Shown: positions 12,257 through 25,400, counted from the first letter of the stretch. The stretch is 64,000 nucleotides of DNA from Symbiodinium microadriaticum (GCA_001939145.1 LSRX01000340.1:391854-455853), one strand, 5' to 3'. Made by a program: numbers and translations. Notes: generated by a model from the letters alone, not told the origin.

Positions 12257-14328
12257 TACTGAGCCGCGCAAGCAGGCGACGATCTTGATCCAACTGCTTG
12301 CAAAACGAACGAGGAACGCCATCTGGACCTTCTCATGAGAGAAAAGCAGCTTCTCTGGTGATCATGGGCCCACCGTCAGCATCCACTTTTGCTCATCGAA
12401 GCCTGAAATCTGAACCCCAATACCCTGGGCCACCCTAAGGCCTACACCATTCCAAAATACCCAACGTTTCTCGACTCAAATCTCGAAAAGACTGGTGCAG
12501 GCCGCTCCCCCGGCGGGGTTTGTGCCCATGGCGGATCAGGACCACTGCCGGATGTATTGTCATCATTGGTACGTCGGCTTCTTGATTCTCTGGGTTGCGA
12601 GTCCCATGATGATGCTTGTGCGCGTGGCAACTTGCTTCTGATTTGGGTTTAGGGTTTTGGGAAAATCTGGGGCTAAAGAGTTTACCCGCATCTCACACAA
12701 CTACCACAACTAAACCCCAAGCCCCCCAAAGCCTTGTACCTTAAACCCTAGAAACCAGAACCTCGAGGACGCGGAGTTGGAAAGGCAAGCGCAGGGCATG
12801 GCCGAGAAGGCCCTTTGCATCCCATGTTGAGAGTCGTTTCAGGTTTGGAGTTTAGGGTTTAGGATTAAACTGTGTTCAGGATTGGGGGCTGGACCGGGGA
12901 TGTTTTATCTCTGTTACGGCGGTTGGCGTGTTTCGCCCGACGCTTTACACTGCTACATGAGTAGGTGGTCGACCAGCCCATGGATAAACGTAGGTATTAT
13001 GTGTGTCCGTATTAATATATGGCTCTTCGTGCACCGTCATGTGTCGGTGGTTTTAACCAACTTTAAGGAGAAGGTCTTCTCAGGGTTGGGGACCCCTGTT
13101 CTACGAAAACAAGGACAAGGATCCTAGACTTTGTGTGATGTTTGCCTGGCCGGGTCCTTTCAGGGATCCTTGGTAGAAGAGCGTGACACTCTCCCAGCAC
13201 GGGAACTTAAACTCAAAAGGAATTTGAGGGCCCCTTAACTGGCCCAAGTCGAAAAGCTGCTGTTGCTACACATAGGGAACCTTGTCTCGCAGGTTATTCC
13301 GGCATGCTCTGTTACGATGCAAGGCTCTTATTTGTCTGTGCTTGCTCCTGTACTTGCTCCCGAGTTCCTGAAAGTTCCACAGATCCTCAACCCTTCCGAT
13401 GGCTCCTCCAGCAGTATATCTCTTTGAGCTTCTCAAACGTAAAGCACCAGAGATCTACAAAAAACGAGGTCAAGATTCCGACTCTGGCCAGCCCGCGCCG
13501 CCTCAGAGCTCAAAGGCTAGCATCCTAAGGTCCATACACCGGCCCAGGGAGCCCTCCACAAAAAAGCCCTGACATGTTTCCCTTAACAGAAGCCTTCGGA
13601 ACCCCGATCTGAAAGAGCCCTAAAAGAAATAGAACCCCGATCATTAAGAATGAATGCCCAGAAGCCCCGGATCGGTTTCTTCAAAGCCAAAGCCTTGAGA
13701 AGGCTTTGGCGGCGTTGCCTGAAGGTGTACGAGTGGCGGCCTTTGAACGAAGGGGCTCCTTTAGGCTCTCTGTTTAGGCTCGAGAGCTTTTACACTTTGA
13801 GGGTTCCTCTGAGGGTTGAGGGTTGGGCCCGGCGCTTTGTCCTAGGTACACCTCCGCCGGGCCAGAGTTCCTCTCAAGAACTCGTACGGGGTTTAGGGTT
13901 TACCATTCCTTATTCACTATGACTACCCCCGAAGCCATGCTCTGACTACGGACCCCCTTCTAGTAGGCTGCAGTGACCAGAAGCTGCCTCTTGTGCACAA
14001 GCTCGCCCGCCGACTTGTCAGCGTAAGTTTTCCAAAGTTATACATCCAAACCACTGTGCGAAACAATCCCCAAACCTTAAACCCCTTGTATGTCCGAGTG
14101 TGAGTGCTGAAACCGGGCACTCCAGAGCTCCAGCAGGGACGCAACTCGCCAGGAGCTTGAAATCCCCAAACCCAAGCCAATCTCCGTAGGTCAAGCCGGT
14201 TTCTGCCAGGACTGTAATCTTCGATTGTCTTGTCTGAGTGTCACCCTTGTGTTTGGTAGCGATACTGTTGTAGAAGGTGTCATTCTTGTTTGTTGTTACT
14301 CCCCTAAAGCCCTAAAAAGCAAAATCAC
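12257..14328. other. No gene supported
   Basis: Mixed DNA with scattered AAACCCTAAA-type motifs. Frames at 12442-12630 and 13650-13922 are open but unrecognised. Confidence 0.5.
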
Positions 14329-14371
14329 CACCACCAACAACAACAACAGCAGCAGCAGCAGCAGCAACAAC
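14329..14371 (+). repeat. (CAN)n simple repeat
   Basis: CACCAC, CAACAA and CAGCAG runs. Confidence 0.9.
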
Positions 14372-14840
14372 CATTAACACCTAGTGCCTTGTTCTCTAAG
14401 TCCTGAGGAGCAGCAACGCAATCTTTGTTGTTAATGCAAAGCAAAACTAAGGAGCAGATTCGAACTCATACCATCGGCGCATCCTTAACTTTGAGAACCC
14501 TTCACCCCAAAATCCCAAGAAGGCTAACACCGCAAGCCAGAATCGAAATTGTTGAAATTTTTGAGGCCCCCTACACCCCCCTAAACCTTCAACCCTAAAC
14601 CCAAAAAGGAGGGTGGAAGTACAGCGTTTTACCCAAAGCCATACCCTGCATCGTAGGTTCCTCCTAGCCAGGCGGGAGGCAAAAAGTCCTAGGTAGTATT
14701 AGGGAGACCCCTTAAAGGGGATCCTTCTGAACCCTACTTGTGGCTCTCTTAAAGGGGACCTTATTGAGAGGGTCTATATCCCCAAATTTCCCCTTAATCC
14801 TACTAACTCCCAAAACGCCCAAAAGCCCGCGGTTTTCGAG

Positions 14841-14924
14841 TTCGGAAGCCCAAGGCGGCGAAGATCGCGAAAGTGAAAGAAGGCATCCTCAAGCGCTTGA
14901 GGGAACAGGCCGGGGCCGGGGTCG
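14841..14924 (+). CDS. Exon of a Lys/Arg-rich protein, first of a pair
   Basis: The frame reads RKPKAAKIAKVKEGILKRLR followed by EQAGAGVG, a strongly basic helix that also uses many GCG/AAG/CTC codons unlike the flanks. The acceptor is TTTTCGAG ending at 14840 and the donor GTAAGT starts at 14925. The piece ends in phase 1, which matches the next exon at 15021 across a 96-bp GT-AG intron. I do not recognise the family; the basic composition would suit a nucleic-acid or ribosome-associated protein, but that is a guess. Confidence 0.5.
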
Positions 14925-15020
14925 GTAAGTTGGGGTTCGGGCTGCTTGGGGCTCAGAGTCTATAGAAGTTTAGGGGTTTCGGGGTGTTTTGGGGCTTAGG
15001 GGTTTAAGGCTTGGGGACAG

Positions 15021-15199
15021 GGAGTCAAAGCTTTGCTGGCTACTCCTGGCAGTTTGTGAGGTGCAGTGCAGCCCCCGAGGCCCGGAATCGAGAGGAGAGA
15101 CGATACGACTGCAGAAGGTTGCTTCTCCTGGAGATCTACCGCATTTTAGACTCCTCAATGCCCCCAAACCTCCACGGGGCACCCGGCTTGACACTTTAG
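15021..15199 (+). CDS. Second exon of the basic protein, ends at TAG or an internal donor
   Basis: Acceptor GGGGACAG ends at 15020. The phase-1 join gives G-SQSFAGYSWQFVRC, then AAPEARNREERRYDCRRLL and LLEIYRILDSSM, ending at TAG 15197-15199 unless a GC donor is used near 15141. The segment has a mixed, protein-like composition with an amphipathic LLLLEIYRIL stretch. Other frames are also partly open, so the call rests on the phase match and composition. Unknown family. Confidence 0.45.
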
Positions 15200-18100
15200 A
15201 TCCTCCGTGAAACAACGCATATCAACAGTCCTCAAGCCCTCGCACCCTAAGCCCTAAGCTCTGCAACAGTGGATAAGTTTAAAGTTTAGGGGCTTAGGGT
15301 TTAGGGCTTGAAGGCTTGGGGCATCCTTTCGTCTCTCTTCCTCGTTGGTGGCTACTGCTGCTCTAGTGCTGTGGTGATGTGCTGATGGCTTAAGGTTGCG
15401 GGTTTGGGTTCCACGACAGCTGGCTTGCAACAGGGTTTGTTGCTAGGCTATCCTTTACAAAACTGGCATATACGTGTATGGATGCATGCTGTACGTAGAT
15501 TGTGACTTCGTCCTAGCCTCGAGGGGCTTGCGGCTAGACGTACTCAATTCTCCCCTCCAAGACGAACTCTGTCTTTGCAGCATACAACGCATATCTTTGG
15601 ATTTCGGTATCCTGAAGCCTAAAGCGTCTTAAAGCATATATCCCTCAACCGAAAGTCGCCAAGGAGAAAGTGCCCAGGTAGACTTCACATCCTTACACTT
15701 CCGCTCTGTCCCTCTGCATATACATACTCCCGCACTCTGCTCTGGGCAAAGGCCAATGCGGCCGGTGCTGCTGCAAGCGGCTCAGGGCAGTCTTGTGAGT
15801 AGCGTAATCGACCCCTTCTCCTTTCAAGTCCCCCCCCCAATATGAGGAATCCTAGTATATGAGAGGGGGTTTGTCCACAAGGGGTTTTGGACGAAGGATT
15901 GTTGTGTACTGCCTGGGGCCAAGGCTCGTGTCGGGCTAAGAAAAGACTCTCCGAAGCATGGTTCAACACTTAGGTGACTTGTGAGTTGGAGTTTAAGGTT
16001 GCCTGTAATCTAGAGTCGTGTGAACATGGGCTTTGCTTGATCTTTGATACAACTATGATTTGTGGGGGGTCGGGGGCTTTAGGGCGATTCTTACCTGGAC
16101 TGCATTAGTAATTAGGTTCCTTTTGCGGGCTCCTGCTGACGGCAATGATGGTACTTTGGTAGTACGGCCAGAAGCAACTAGCAGACATTGCAAGCGGATG
16201 TTGCTGCATAGATATGGGATGATTGCACAAGTTCTTCGTCTTTCGATGAGTTAGAAGTCTTCTTCTCATATTCGATTCTCTGCTGCAGCAGATGCAGTCA
16301 CGGTTCGTTCTGCTATGGTGGACACTGGTGCAGGACATTTGTCGCCTTGCAGACTGCAGATCTGTTCTAGCAACATGTGTGTCTGTCCAAGAATGCTCAT
16401 GCTGCACCTGCACATGCTTACGTATCCATGCATGCATGCACGCACGCACGTGTTCGAGTCTTTGGCTTCACGAACCCAAGACGTTCCATAGAAGCAAAGA
16501 CCCGAGTGTTGCAGCCCTGTATGCCGTTGTTCATGCCGCGGACGCTGGGTGGTGGTGACCCCTGTTCCTGTGCACTGCGAGGTACGCGGCGTGACTTGCT
16601 CTAGATGAGTCAACTTGCGGAAGTCTAAGCCTCTAACCAAGCCCCAAACCCGGACCCTAAAACCCAGAGCCACATCCGCTCGAGCCCTAGATCCCTGTGA
16701 CCCCGAAACCCTAAGGCCCTAAACCCTTGCAAAGCCTTCCGCCAACAAGTAAAGCCCGTCATAAGCCCCGATCATGCCCCCATGCCCCCCTTATGAATAC
16801 GGCCCCTTCAGCCCTGACCCAGGCCCCTGCCGCACCGGCTCCGGGTGTTTCATGGCCCAAATTTTCGTGGGGGTTTCGGGCGGGGTTTGTTTTTTTTTGC
16901 ATTTTTATGTATTCTATTATTTTTATATGTATAATTTACTTGTTTTTTTTTGTGTATTTCTTTGTGTTATGTATCCTTAGAAGTTTCTATAAGGAGCCCA
17001 AAGGGGGTTTAGGAAATCAGCAACCCATGCCCTCATAGTTGTTAGCAATGCACTACACCATTCCCCAAAAATCCTCTTGTAGTAAGTCCGATTTACGCCT
17101 CTTTGGGTTGAGGGTTTACGAAGAGAGTTGAGTGAGGGGTTTGGGGGTTTACAAGCGGCTTGAGGGGAGTTCCGAAGACGAGTCCGTCTTTTGGGGCTTT
17201 GGGTCTTTTTGGTGCAGCGCCGCTTGTTTATTCGATTCTTTAAACTTTTGGATTCTGGTGTAATGGAGTTTGAGTAGAACTGAAAAACTACAAAGAGTTG
17301 GGTTGGGGATCCTAGGTCCTAGCATCACGAATGCAGCCTTGGCTTGCGCACTCGAAGTATTACCCCCCACACTCCACGACCCCTACAGTAAGGCCCTGAA
17401 GCCCTCATTCCCGACCTTCAACCCATGGACGGCTTCGGCTGATAGAAAAGCGGAGCCAGGGTTCGAGGGGTTTCAGGGCCAGGGTGAAACCTTCAACCAT
17501 GTTCTACAAGGGCCACATGAGGATCTGTCTTTTCCAAGGCTTATCGTTTTTTGAATATTCCGAATATTCCGCCGGCATGGCGTTCCAGCGGCAGGCCAAC
17601 TCCTCAACCCGCAACCCACAGCCGTGGTGACGTGTGTGTGGCGTTGGGGATTCGCTTCACTTGAGGCGTCATCCCGTTCAGACTCCTCGATCTGGCCAGC
17701 AGGTTCCCAGCGCCGAAAGCCGAAAACCGAAGCCCCAAGGGCCCAAGGCCCCAAGGATGTAAGGAGCTGTAGCTTAAGCTTTTCGGGATGAAAAACCATA
17801 CCTTCGAGCTGGGTATGAGACTCAGGCACCCGCACCGTCGTCGGGGGCGCGCGTGCCTCAGGGCTTCGGCAGATTGGTTGTCAGGCTTCTGGAGTTCGAA
17901 AACTCTAGTATTCTAAGAAGCACTAAGCAAGTTTAGGGTTTTGAGGTGAAAGGAAGCCAAGCCACCAAAATAATAGCAGTCTGCCCCCCGCCGCGAATTG
18001 TCTAGAGAGCGCTCTGGCATATGGTACGTATGCACTGTTCGTATAGGGCAGTACTGCACACCGCAACCTACTTAGGCATTTTAATGAGGTGTGACTGAGG

Positions 18101-18890
18101 TGTGTTTCTGCACACATGCACTTGCACACTTGCATTCGCAGTTTAGTTTGAAGTTTGGACGAGGCTTTACATGAGGCCCGTACTTCGTCTATGAAGACCA
18201 TGGGGTTTAGGCGTTTTAGGCATTCAGGTTCTCAGTTGGCATTGGGACGTCGGATTGCGGATCTGTGCTGTCGCGGACTTTACTGCCGGTCCGAACGATT
18301 TTGTCACACCAACCCCATGCTGTCGCTGTACAGTATACCTCTCAGGCCCTGTGCTAACTATTGCGGTCTCTATCCTGCTCTATTTTACTATGTCGCACCC
18401 AAAACCCTCATCAGATCCAGCTGCTGGATCCAGGCACCTGCGCCTTACAATTGCATCCAACCCCATATGCTCGTCCAAGCACCCTCCTACCATTCCCACC
18501 CCCCTCCCACCCCCTCNGCTACTGCTACGACGACGAAGACTCCTTGCCTGCCATTGCTGCTATTCTGCTTTTACCGGTGCGGCAGCCCCGGGATCTCCGC
18601 CCCTTGTCGAACCCAAAGGCCAACACCTGCCAGGCCTGGTTCCAGGCAGACCCTCAGATCCCCTCGTGCTGAAGCCTCTTAAACCTGAGAGTCTAAAGCA
18701 ACCTTTTAAAGTAAGCCCTGACGCCCCCCAAGCCCTAGTGATTCCATTTTCGCCGGCTTTGGCTCAGAGCGGCTACAGTTTTTTCTGCAGCTGCCGAGCT
18801 TTTCGGGGCTCTCTTCCCGACTCAGCAGCCGCTGGGAATCCAAAGTTCGAGGGTGGTTTAGGGTTTAGGGTAATATAGGAAGGTCTTCAT
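15200..18890. other. No gene supported
   Basis: Decayed-looking DNA with telomere-like motifs (15285-15310, 16710-16730). A VDTGAGHL reading at 16312 is discussed under findings. One N at 18517. Confidence 0.5.
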
Positions 18891-18898
18891 GGCTTTAT

Positions 18899-18939
18899 AA
18901 ATAGATAAATAAATAAATATATATATATATATATAAAAA
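18899..18939. repeat. AAAT/TA simple repeat
   Basis: AAATAAATAAAT followed by (TA)n. Confidence 0.9.
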
Positions 18940-19009
18940 AACTCCGTTGAGAAAAGGAGATTGGTCTCCAGGGGCCTCTCACACAGCCATGCTACATGCT
19001 GTAACATAG

Positions 19010-19092
19010 GAGCCCTAGTAATTGGTTTTGGGGTACCTCATACTATAATTATAGTGGGGAACCCCCCCCAACAGTACTATAGACAGTATACA
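19010..19092 (-). repeat. Dispersed GGGTTCCTT repeat, copy c (inverted)
   Basis: In reverse complement it reads GGGGGGGGTTCCCCACTATA, AATTATAGTA, then AACCAATTACTAGGGCTC, matching the other copies. Confidence 0.5.
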
Positions 19093-19449
19093 TTGGGTAT
19101 GTAAGGTTGGGGTTGCGGGCTGAGAGTTTGGGAGTTTCGAGGCTCGCCGGTGGGTTTCGCGTGTCGGAGCTTTGGGATTTGTTTTCGATCCCAGTGCCCT
19201 ACCACCCGGGGCCCGCAACCCCGCCCCCTCGTTTCCATGTAGAGACGTATACAACCCAAAGAAAAAACCGTTTAAAGTTTTTGTTTACCATAATCCTCCT
19301 GCATCACCCTTCATACTCGTATGCCCAATATATAGCACGACACAGCCCGTCTGAAACCCCAGCCTATAAGACAGTACGGCTGCATGTCCCAAGGCATCCC
19401 CGAACCCAAACCCTCTCAGGACCCTTAGCCCTAAACCTTTTGTTTGCAG

Positions 19450-19506
19450 GCATTGAAGCCGATCATGGCGAGGCCCCTCGAAGCCAGCACTGTGATGTTC
19501 GAAAGT
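19450..19506 (+). CDS. Weak exon candidate IEADHGEAPRSQHCDVRK
   Basis: It follows TTTGTTTGCAG and reads IEADHGEAPRSQHCDVRK before degenerate telomere-like DNA starts. The acceptor is good, but I see no clear donor or partner exon. Confidence 0.25.
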
Positions 19507-20030
19507 GTTTATTCCGGTTTAGGGTTTTTAGGGTTTGGGGTTTGGGGCTTTGGCTTTATGTTATGGTGCTTATGGGATCTCATCGGGATTGTGAACGAGC
19601 CTCCGTAGAATCATGATCCAGAGCTTTGGAGGGGCGTTGTACCGTGAGATATCCTCAGTCGAGCTTTGTAGGGACACTGTAAGCAGCACTACGATGTTGA
19701 GATATAGATGTGCAAAGAGTACATTTTTTGAGTCCGTAAAGCCCCAAAGCGCATGCAAGAAGACTGAAAGCTTGAAACTTGCTGGCTCTGGACGTGGACG
19801 GCTACGTAAGCGTTCGTGACCGCTGCTGCAGTCAGCTCATCTGTCAGTCTCGGCCCGATTATGTCTGCCAAACCCGGGCAGGACTGCTCTCGCCGCGACT
19901 TGTGCCCTGCTGCTCCTACATGGGGCAGCAGCAAGAAAGATGGACCCGGGGCGAGTTCAGGCTTCAGTTTGCATAGGGTCTCTGCACAACTGTAACTACT
20001 ACCAACATCGCGGTGAACCACGCAGTTGAG

Positions 20031-20094
20031 GCGAAGCAGTCTCGTCTACCAGAGTTGGTGCTAGACAGTCTACAGTTGCATGCGACAAGCAAGC
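20031..20094 (+). CDS. Exon candidate EAKQSRLPELVLDSLQLHA
   Basis: The frame is open from 19977 and reads VNHAVEAKQSRLPELVLDSL then QLHATSK up to a GT at 20095 (TAG follows in frame). The acceptor may be CGCAGTTGAG ending at 20030. It is a leucine-rich helix of unknown family. Just upstream, 19760-19800 ends at a GTAAGC donor and may be another small exon. Confidence 0.35.
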
Positions 20095-21191
20095 GTTAGG
20101 CCCTGGGCTTAACATCATACCTGTGGCCCAAGAAACACTACCAGCATAAGCAACTGGCACTGGCAGACTGGTACGGAAATTGAGTAAGGAGTCAAGAACC
20201 TGTAGGTTCTTCCGGGTCTTCCGGGTTCAAGTCGATCTTAGTTGCCCTAGCCAGCCAGCATTTTGGCTTCAGTGGTCATTTTGTTTGATCAGGCTTCGCT
20301 AGGAGCCCAAATAGCTTGTAGAGGCCTTTTCACGGTGTTCAGGGGCTCCTATGTTGTAGGAGTTCAATAAATCTGCGTGCTGCTCGTGTGTGGTACATGT
20401 ACCGTTGGGTTTATACAGGGCCCACAATCCAGGGAAGCAGACCGGCATGTTTGCAGGAAGACCTCCGAAATATCAAGCCTGTCCGATTGTGGGCCTTTGA
20501 AAGATGCGTCGGCGTAGGCTAAGGCAGGTACACCGCTTCTACTTGCAGCCCGACTTTTGCACACCCAAACCTCCCCATAGTCAACGAAGAAGTCGTGGAG
20601 CGAGGATTTCGACACAGCCAAGCCTTTCGGTAAGGCGAAGGGGCGGAGGGCTTCTGGTTAAGGCTCTAGGGTCGTTGTGGAGGTTTCGTAACTGTTTGAT
20701 TCTCTAAGGGTTTAGGATCGAGGATGTGGAGTGCTGCATGCTGTTGGGGGCGGGCACCTCCTCATGCCGGTATCTCGTTAAGCACTCATGCCCATGCCCT
20801 TGCAGGTTTAAGAGCCTTGGGTGTAATGAGATGTTGAGGTTTTAGTACCTCTGTACGCCGCCTTTCCCATGGCAACGTGATTAGTAGCTTCCGGGTGTCT
20901 GCGGTTTTTGGTGTGTTTTCGGTGAGTCCGGTCGGTGTTGACACTACAAGGATGTCGGGCAACACGACGACAAACTGAACTGTGCATTAGCGTTTTTGGT
21001 TTATCAATTTCCTACTGCTCGTTAGGCCTTCGAACATAGGGCCCAAGAAATTGCACTCTGCGGGTCTTGTTCAGAGGTTCTGTTGGCGTTTAGGGCTTTG
21101 CAGCTTTATCCGCATGGATGTAGGCGACTGCCGACTGCATAGTGTTTCAGTGTCAGGTGAGGCCTAGAGGCAACAACGACAAAACTGTGAG

Positions 21192-21292
21192 ACGTCTCTT
21201 GCTAAAGCCATTACGAAATTCAAGCCAAAAACGGTGTTCGTTTCTGAGCATGTGCATGGCCGTATGCCGCAATTCCCAGAACCCAGCAGCAA
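21192..21292 (+). CDS. Exon candidate, unknown protein (KFKPKTVFVSEHVHGRMP)
   Basis: A 101-nt piece between AG (21191) and the donor GTGAGAG (21293) reads TSLAKAITKFKPKTVFVSE then HVHGRMPQFPEPSS. The composition is protein-like rather than low-complexity. The opposite strand is also open here, so strand is not certain. I do not recognise the family. Confidence 0.35.
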
Positions 21293-21847
21293 GTGAGAGC
21301 CCAAGGAGACCGTCATGGAGATGAACACCGTAAAGCCTGAACTTGCCACTCCAAAGCCCAGACCCAAAGCCCCCAAAGGACTGCGCAAAGATGCCTTCAA
21401 CCCTTAAAGTACCCTAAAGTACCTTGCCTCAACCCCAACCCCCACCCCTTCAAGACTCAAGCCTAAGCCCAATCACTAAGCCGCAAAGAAGCCCGATACT
21501 CCCAGACTTTGTTCGGGTTGTGAGGCCTGATAGGATTTAAAAGCCTACAGAACCCCTGCAACCCTAAAGCCCCAAAGCCTGAGACCCGAAATGCCAAAAC
21601 CCGAAACCCTGGTCTGAGGTTTGGAGATTAGAAACCTTTAAAAGCACCTAAAAAAAACCCTACACCTGACGAGCCCAAAACCCCCTAAAGCCCCTCAAGG
21701 ACCCCGAAACCCTACTAAACCCCGGGAGCTTTCTCTTCCGGGGGCAGGTCCTGGAACTCCTCGCAGGCCGGGCCCCGCCGTGAACTTTGAAGTTCAGCCG
21801 CTATTTTGTTTTGGTTTAGGGTTTAGGGTTTATTTATTATTTTTTTT

Positions 21848-21867
21848 NNNNNNNNNNNNNNNNNNNN
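21848..21867. other. Assembly gap (20 N)
   Basis: Gap between poly-T and poly-G. Confidence 0.99.
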
Positions 21868-22356
21868 GGGGGCGGGAGGTTGGGTTTGGCCTACCAGCAC
21901 GATGCGGCTTGGTCTTAGGGGCTTGATATCTTTTTCCGGGCGTGCCAAGCAGCAACGGACGGAAGTCCAGTTCGAAGCATGCGAATGTCAAGATACATAA
22001 ATACCTCCTTATTGCATGCATGCATACATTAGACACAGGTTGATATATGTACATCCACGCATACAGACCCATATGTCTAGGCACACAAGCATATTCACAT
22101 GTGTGATTAGATATGTGTATACATGCTTGCAAATGAAAGGATCCGTGTTGATTTTCCCAAGTCGCCTTGCCGTCGGCTTTGTTTGTTGACACTTGTTCTG
22201 CAAAGGTGATGTGGCCACGCGCTTGCAGATTTCGAGCTACCCATGAAGATGACCTAGTTCCTGATACCACCTCCTTTCTGAGAGGTCTCTCTCCCTATCT
22301 CAGAACCTGAAGACCACACCTTGAAACTGACAGATTCAATCACCCAGCAGTTGCAG

Positions 22357-22403
22357 GCATGAAGACGGAGCTGGCAAAAGAAGCGGATGCAGACAAGGCC
22401 GCC
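22357..22403 (+). CDS. Coiled-coil exon [18 protein letters not shown]
   Basis: After acceptor TTGCAG (22351-22356) the frame reads [21 protein letters not shown] donors at GCGGCCTGC are possible, so the 3' border is approximate. The [11 protein letters not shown] segment resembles the family's 'acidic, then AAxxF' signature that opens each coil module. First recognisable exon of the upstream block. Confidence 0.55.
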
Positions 22404-25400
22404 GGGAGTTTCGCGGCCTGCAGCCCAAAACCCAGAAGACTACAACACCCGAAAGGCCCTTTCCAGAAATCGGAGTGAGACTTACCGACTCCTGCGGGAT
22501 AGCCTTAAGGTTGTATGGCTCTTGGAGGTTTTGGGGCGAAATCTTTTCGTCAACATGTCTGAGGTTTCCACAAACTACGAATCATGGGGCAGTTGGAAGT
22601 GGTTGAGGATGCGTTGGTTCAGAGTTCACGGTATACAATGGTAAGGTTGCTAGACAGCCCTGTTTCGGTCATGTAGATGGGTTTGGCGACGGTTTCGGGG
22701 TGCAAAACCAACCAATTTCGGACTGGACATGGGGGTTTTGCAATTTGCGTTCAGTCTGCGCGGGATTTAGACACAAGCGGAAGGTTTTGTTTCTTTGTAT
22801 GTCTGCGTCTGTGTCTGTGTGAGGCTGTGTATGTCTGTGTCTGTCTCTGTGTGTGTGTGTGTGAGTGTGTGTGTGTGTGTGTGTGTTTGTGTTTGTGTTT
22901 GTGTTTGTGCGTGTGCCTGGATACAGCCAATGGTATCATCATATCATGATCAGAGAGTTTGGGGATCCAAGTTTCAGTGCTTCTCTGTAGTAGTCTTTTA
23001 GACCATGGCTTGGCCAAGGCTTTTTGCTGTCTACAGCTTTGGATGAGGAAAGGTTTTCAACCAAGGATCCGTTTCCACCGCGGAAATACTCGAATGAGCG
23101 CAGAGACTCTAAAATCGCAAAGCTAAACCGCCACGCAGCGGTGCTTGGCAACTATCTCCCTCGAGCTCCAAGAGCAGTAGCACGTAGTGGAAGAGCACGA
23201 ATCGAACAGGAAGGGACCCGCACAAGACAAAGAAAGCACCTTCAATTGTGGGGGGCAGGATTTAGAATTTAATCTTTTTCTCTTCCGGGTTTTGGGCTTA
23301 GGGACAGCTAGGAGTGTTGCTTTCTTTCTAACCCTCATGGCCGCAGCCTCCAAGTATATCTCGCAAACGAATTTGAAGGGTTGAAAAAATAGGTTTTTTC
23401 CCCATATAGAGGACTTAGAGCATGGATAACACCATACCCGTATGCTCCCTTCATAACTATACATGCGCCCGAATTCTCTTCTACATTTAAGCAGTTGTAG
23501 ACACCCCCCCAAATGGGCCCCCAAACCCTATTCTTCTGATCAAAGCCTTTGTGTTACACTCTGAGTCCGAAGCCCCGTTCGAAACTTTTCTACAACCTGA
23601 AAGGACACGCATGCCAAGATGACCAGCTACTCGGGTTCAAAGATTGCTTGGGTTTAGTGTCTAAAGTCCAGGGCTTTGAAGGACTCATAGACTTCTCCGA
23701 GGATTGAAAGCTCCGGGTTTGGGGTTCAAGGGTCCGGGCTTCGAGTTTTGGGTCTGGGGATTACTACTAGTCCTAACCATTGTACTAGTAATCATATCAT
23801 GTGCAGCACGGCCATCGCTACTGCTAGTTACACTACTACCTCCACCCGCACGACTGCCACTCCTCCTCCTCCTGTTACTACTAATTACTCCTACTGCTAC
23901 TATGTTGAGCGTTGCACAGCTCAGGCTTCAGGAGTTTGGTTTCTTGTGCGCCTTCTGTGTCGGTTAGGGATATCCAAGCAAACCATACTTGGAGGTTTGG
24001 AGGGCTTGGCGCCAGAGCACAGGTGTATAGCGTCTTCTGTTGAAGACTCCAGCCGGGGCCCTCTTCAGAAGGTGGAAGGCCTAAGCTACTGCCATGGCGA
24101 ACAAGGATAGGAAGCTGCATGCGATAACATCATAATTATATCAACATCAAAAACCAAAGCACCGATTGCAAAGAAGCTCGATCTGTAAGACTCGTGAATT
24201 CTGAGGGGGGAGAGGCATACCTGAGTCTCAACCCTGCAACCTTGGAAGCCGTGCCATTAGCATCAAGCGCTCCACCGTCTAATTTACACAGGCTGGTGTC
24301 AGGACACCAAAGATGAGAAGAACAGGACACCTTGGGCTTCGGGGCGTTGGCTTGAGGTCTACGAAGAGAGCCATGTCCTCTTGAGGCCAACCCGAATCAT
24401 ACAAAGCCCTACAGAAACCTTCTGACAACCCTGCAGCCAGCAGGATCATTTCCAAGTCGGACACAACGATCCAGCTCCAGACCACAGCCGTGAAGGAGAA
24501 CACGGCTTTGGTACTGCCGGCTAGTTGAAACACTGCAAGGGCAATCCTGCAAATTCCAGCGCCACTGCCACTGCTGCTGCTGCTGTTGATGCTACTACCA
24601 CGCACAAGCGGCTCCACCAGCATCCCTTCCTAAAGCTACAATGCAGTCACCATTGCTCGAGCGACGATCTTCAGAAACAGTTTCGGGACGGGCAGCAACA
24701 AGCACCGCTTGTCAGGGACAGCGCCTGGATTTCGACATCAGGACCTTAACGAAGGAGATCGCAGCGAACAAGGCGGCGGTTTAGTAACACATCTGGGCAT
24801 TACATGCGGGGCATGCGGATTCGAGCAGTTCCTCATGTATGTAATTTGTTTATGTCCCAGATTCCCAGTCCAATAGCTATACCCCAAATCCCCAATCTAA
24901 TCATCAAGGCGCTTACGTTTGAGCTGCCATCTGCCCCTACACTTCTGTATGTTAACCCCGTGAAGCCCAAGTATAGACCCCCTTAACTAACGGAGCAAGC
25001 AAGCTCAAGCCCCGTTTCCGAAGGCCACATTGTCGACAGCAGAGGCCTTGCGAAAGGATCAGCACGATTCCTTCACCAAGGACGAGACGCTGCCGGGCTG
25101 CGTTAGGAACGCAGTATGGGGGCCTTGGTAATGAGAATAGCGCTGTGAGGCATACCGGACTATACTATACACTTATAAACGGAGTACAAGGGCACGCTGC
25201 TGCTGTCTCTTACGAAGTACAATATATACACACACACACACACCTTGCCTGACGTTACATACATGTCTGAATAATGATGTCGCCTTCACTTCCTCTTTCT
25301 AGTTAAAGTACAGGTACCCCGAAGCTTTGTGAAAACCCTACATGTTCGAAGTCATCCAATTCGAAGTTTCAGGGGCTTGGTTTCCGGCTTTGGAAGCTAC

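Noticed and set aside
22677-22949. Cys/Val-rich small protein
   Set aside because: Translation of the (GT)n repeat.
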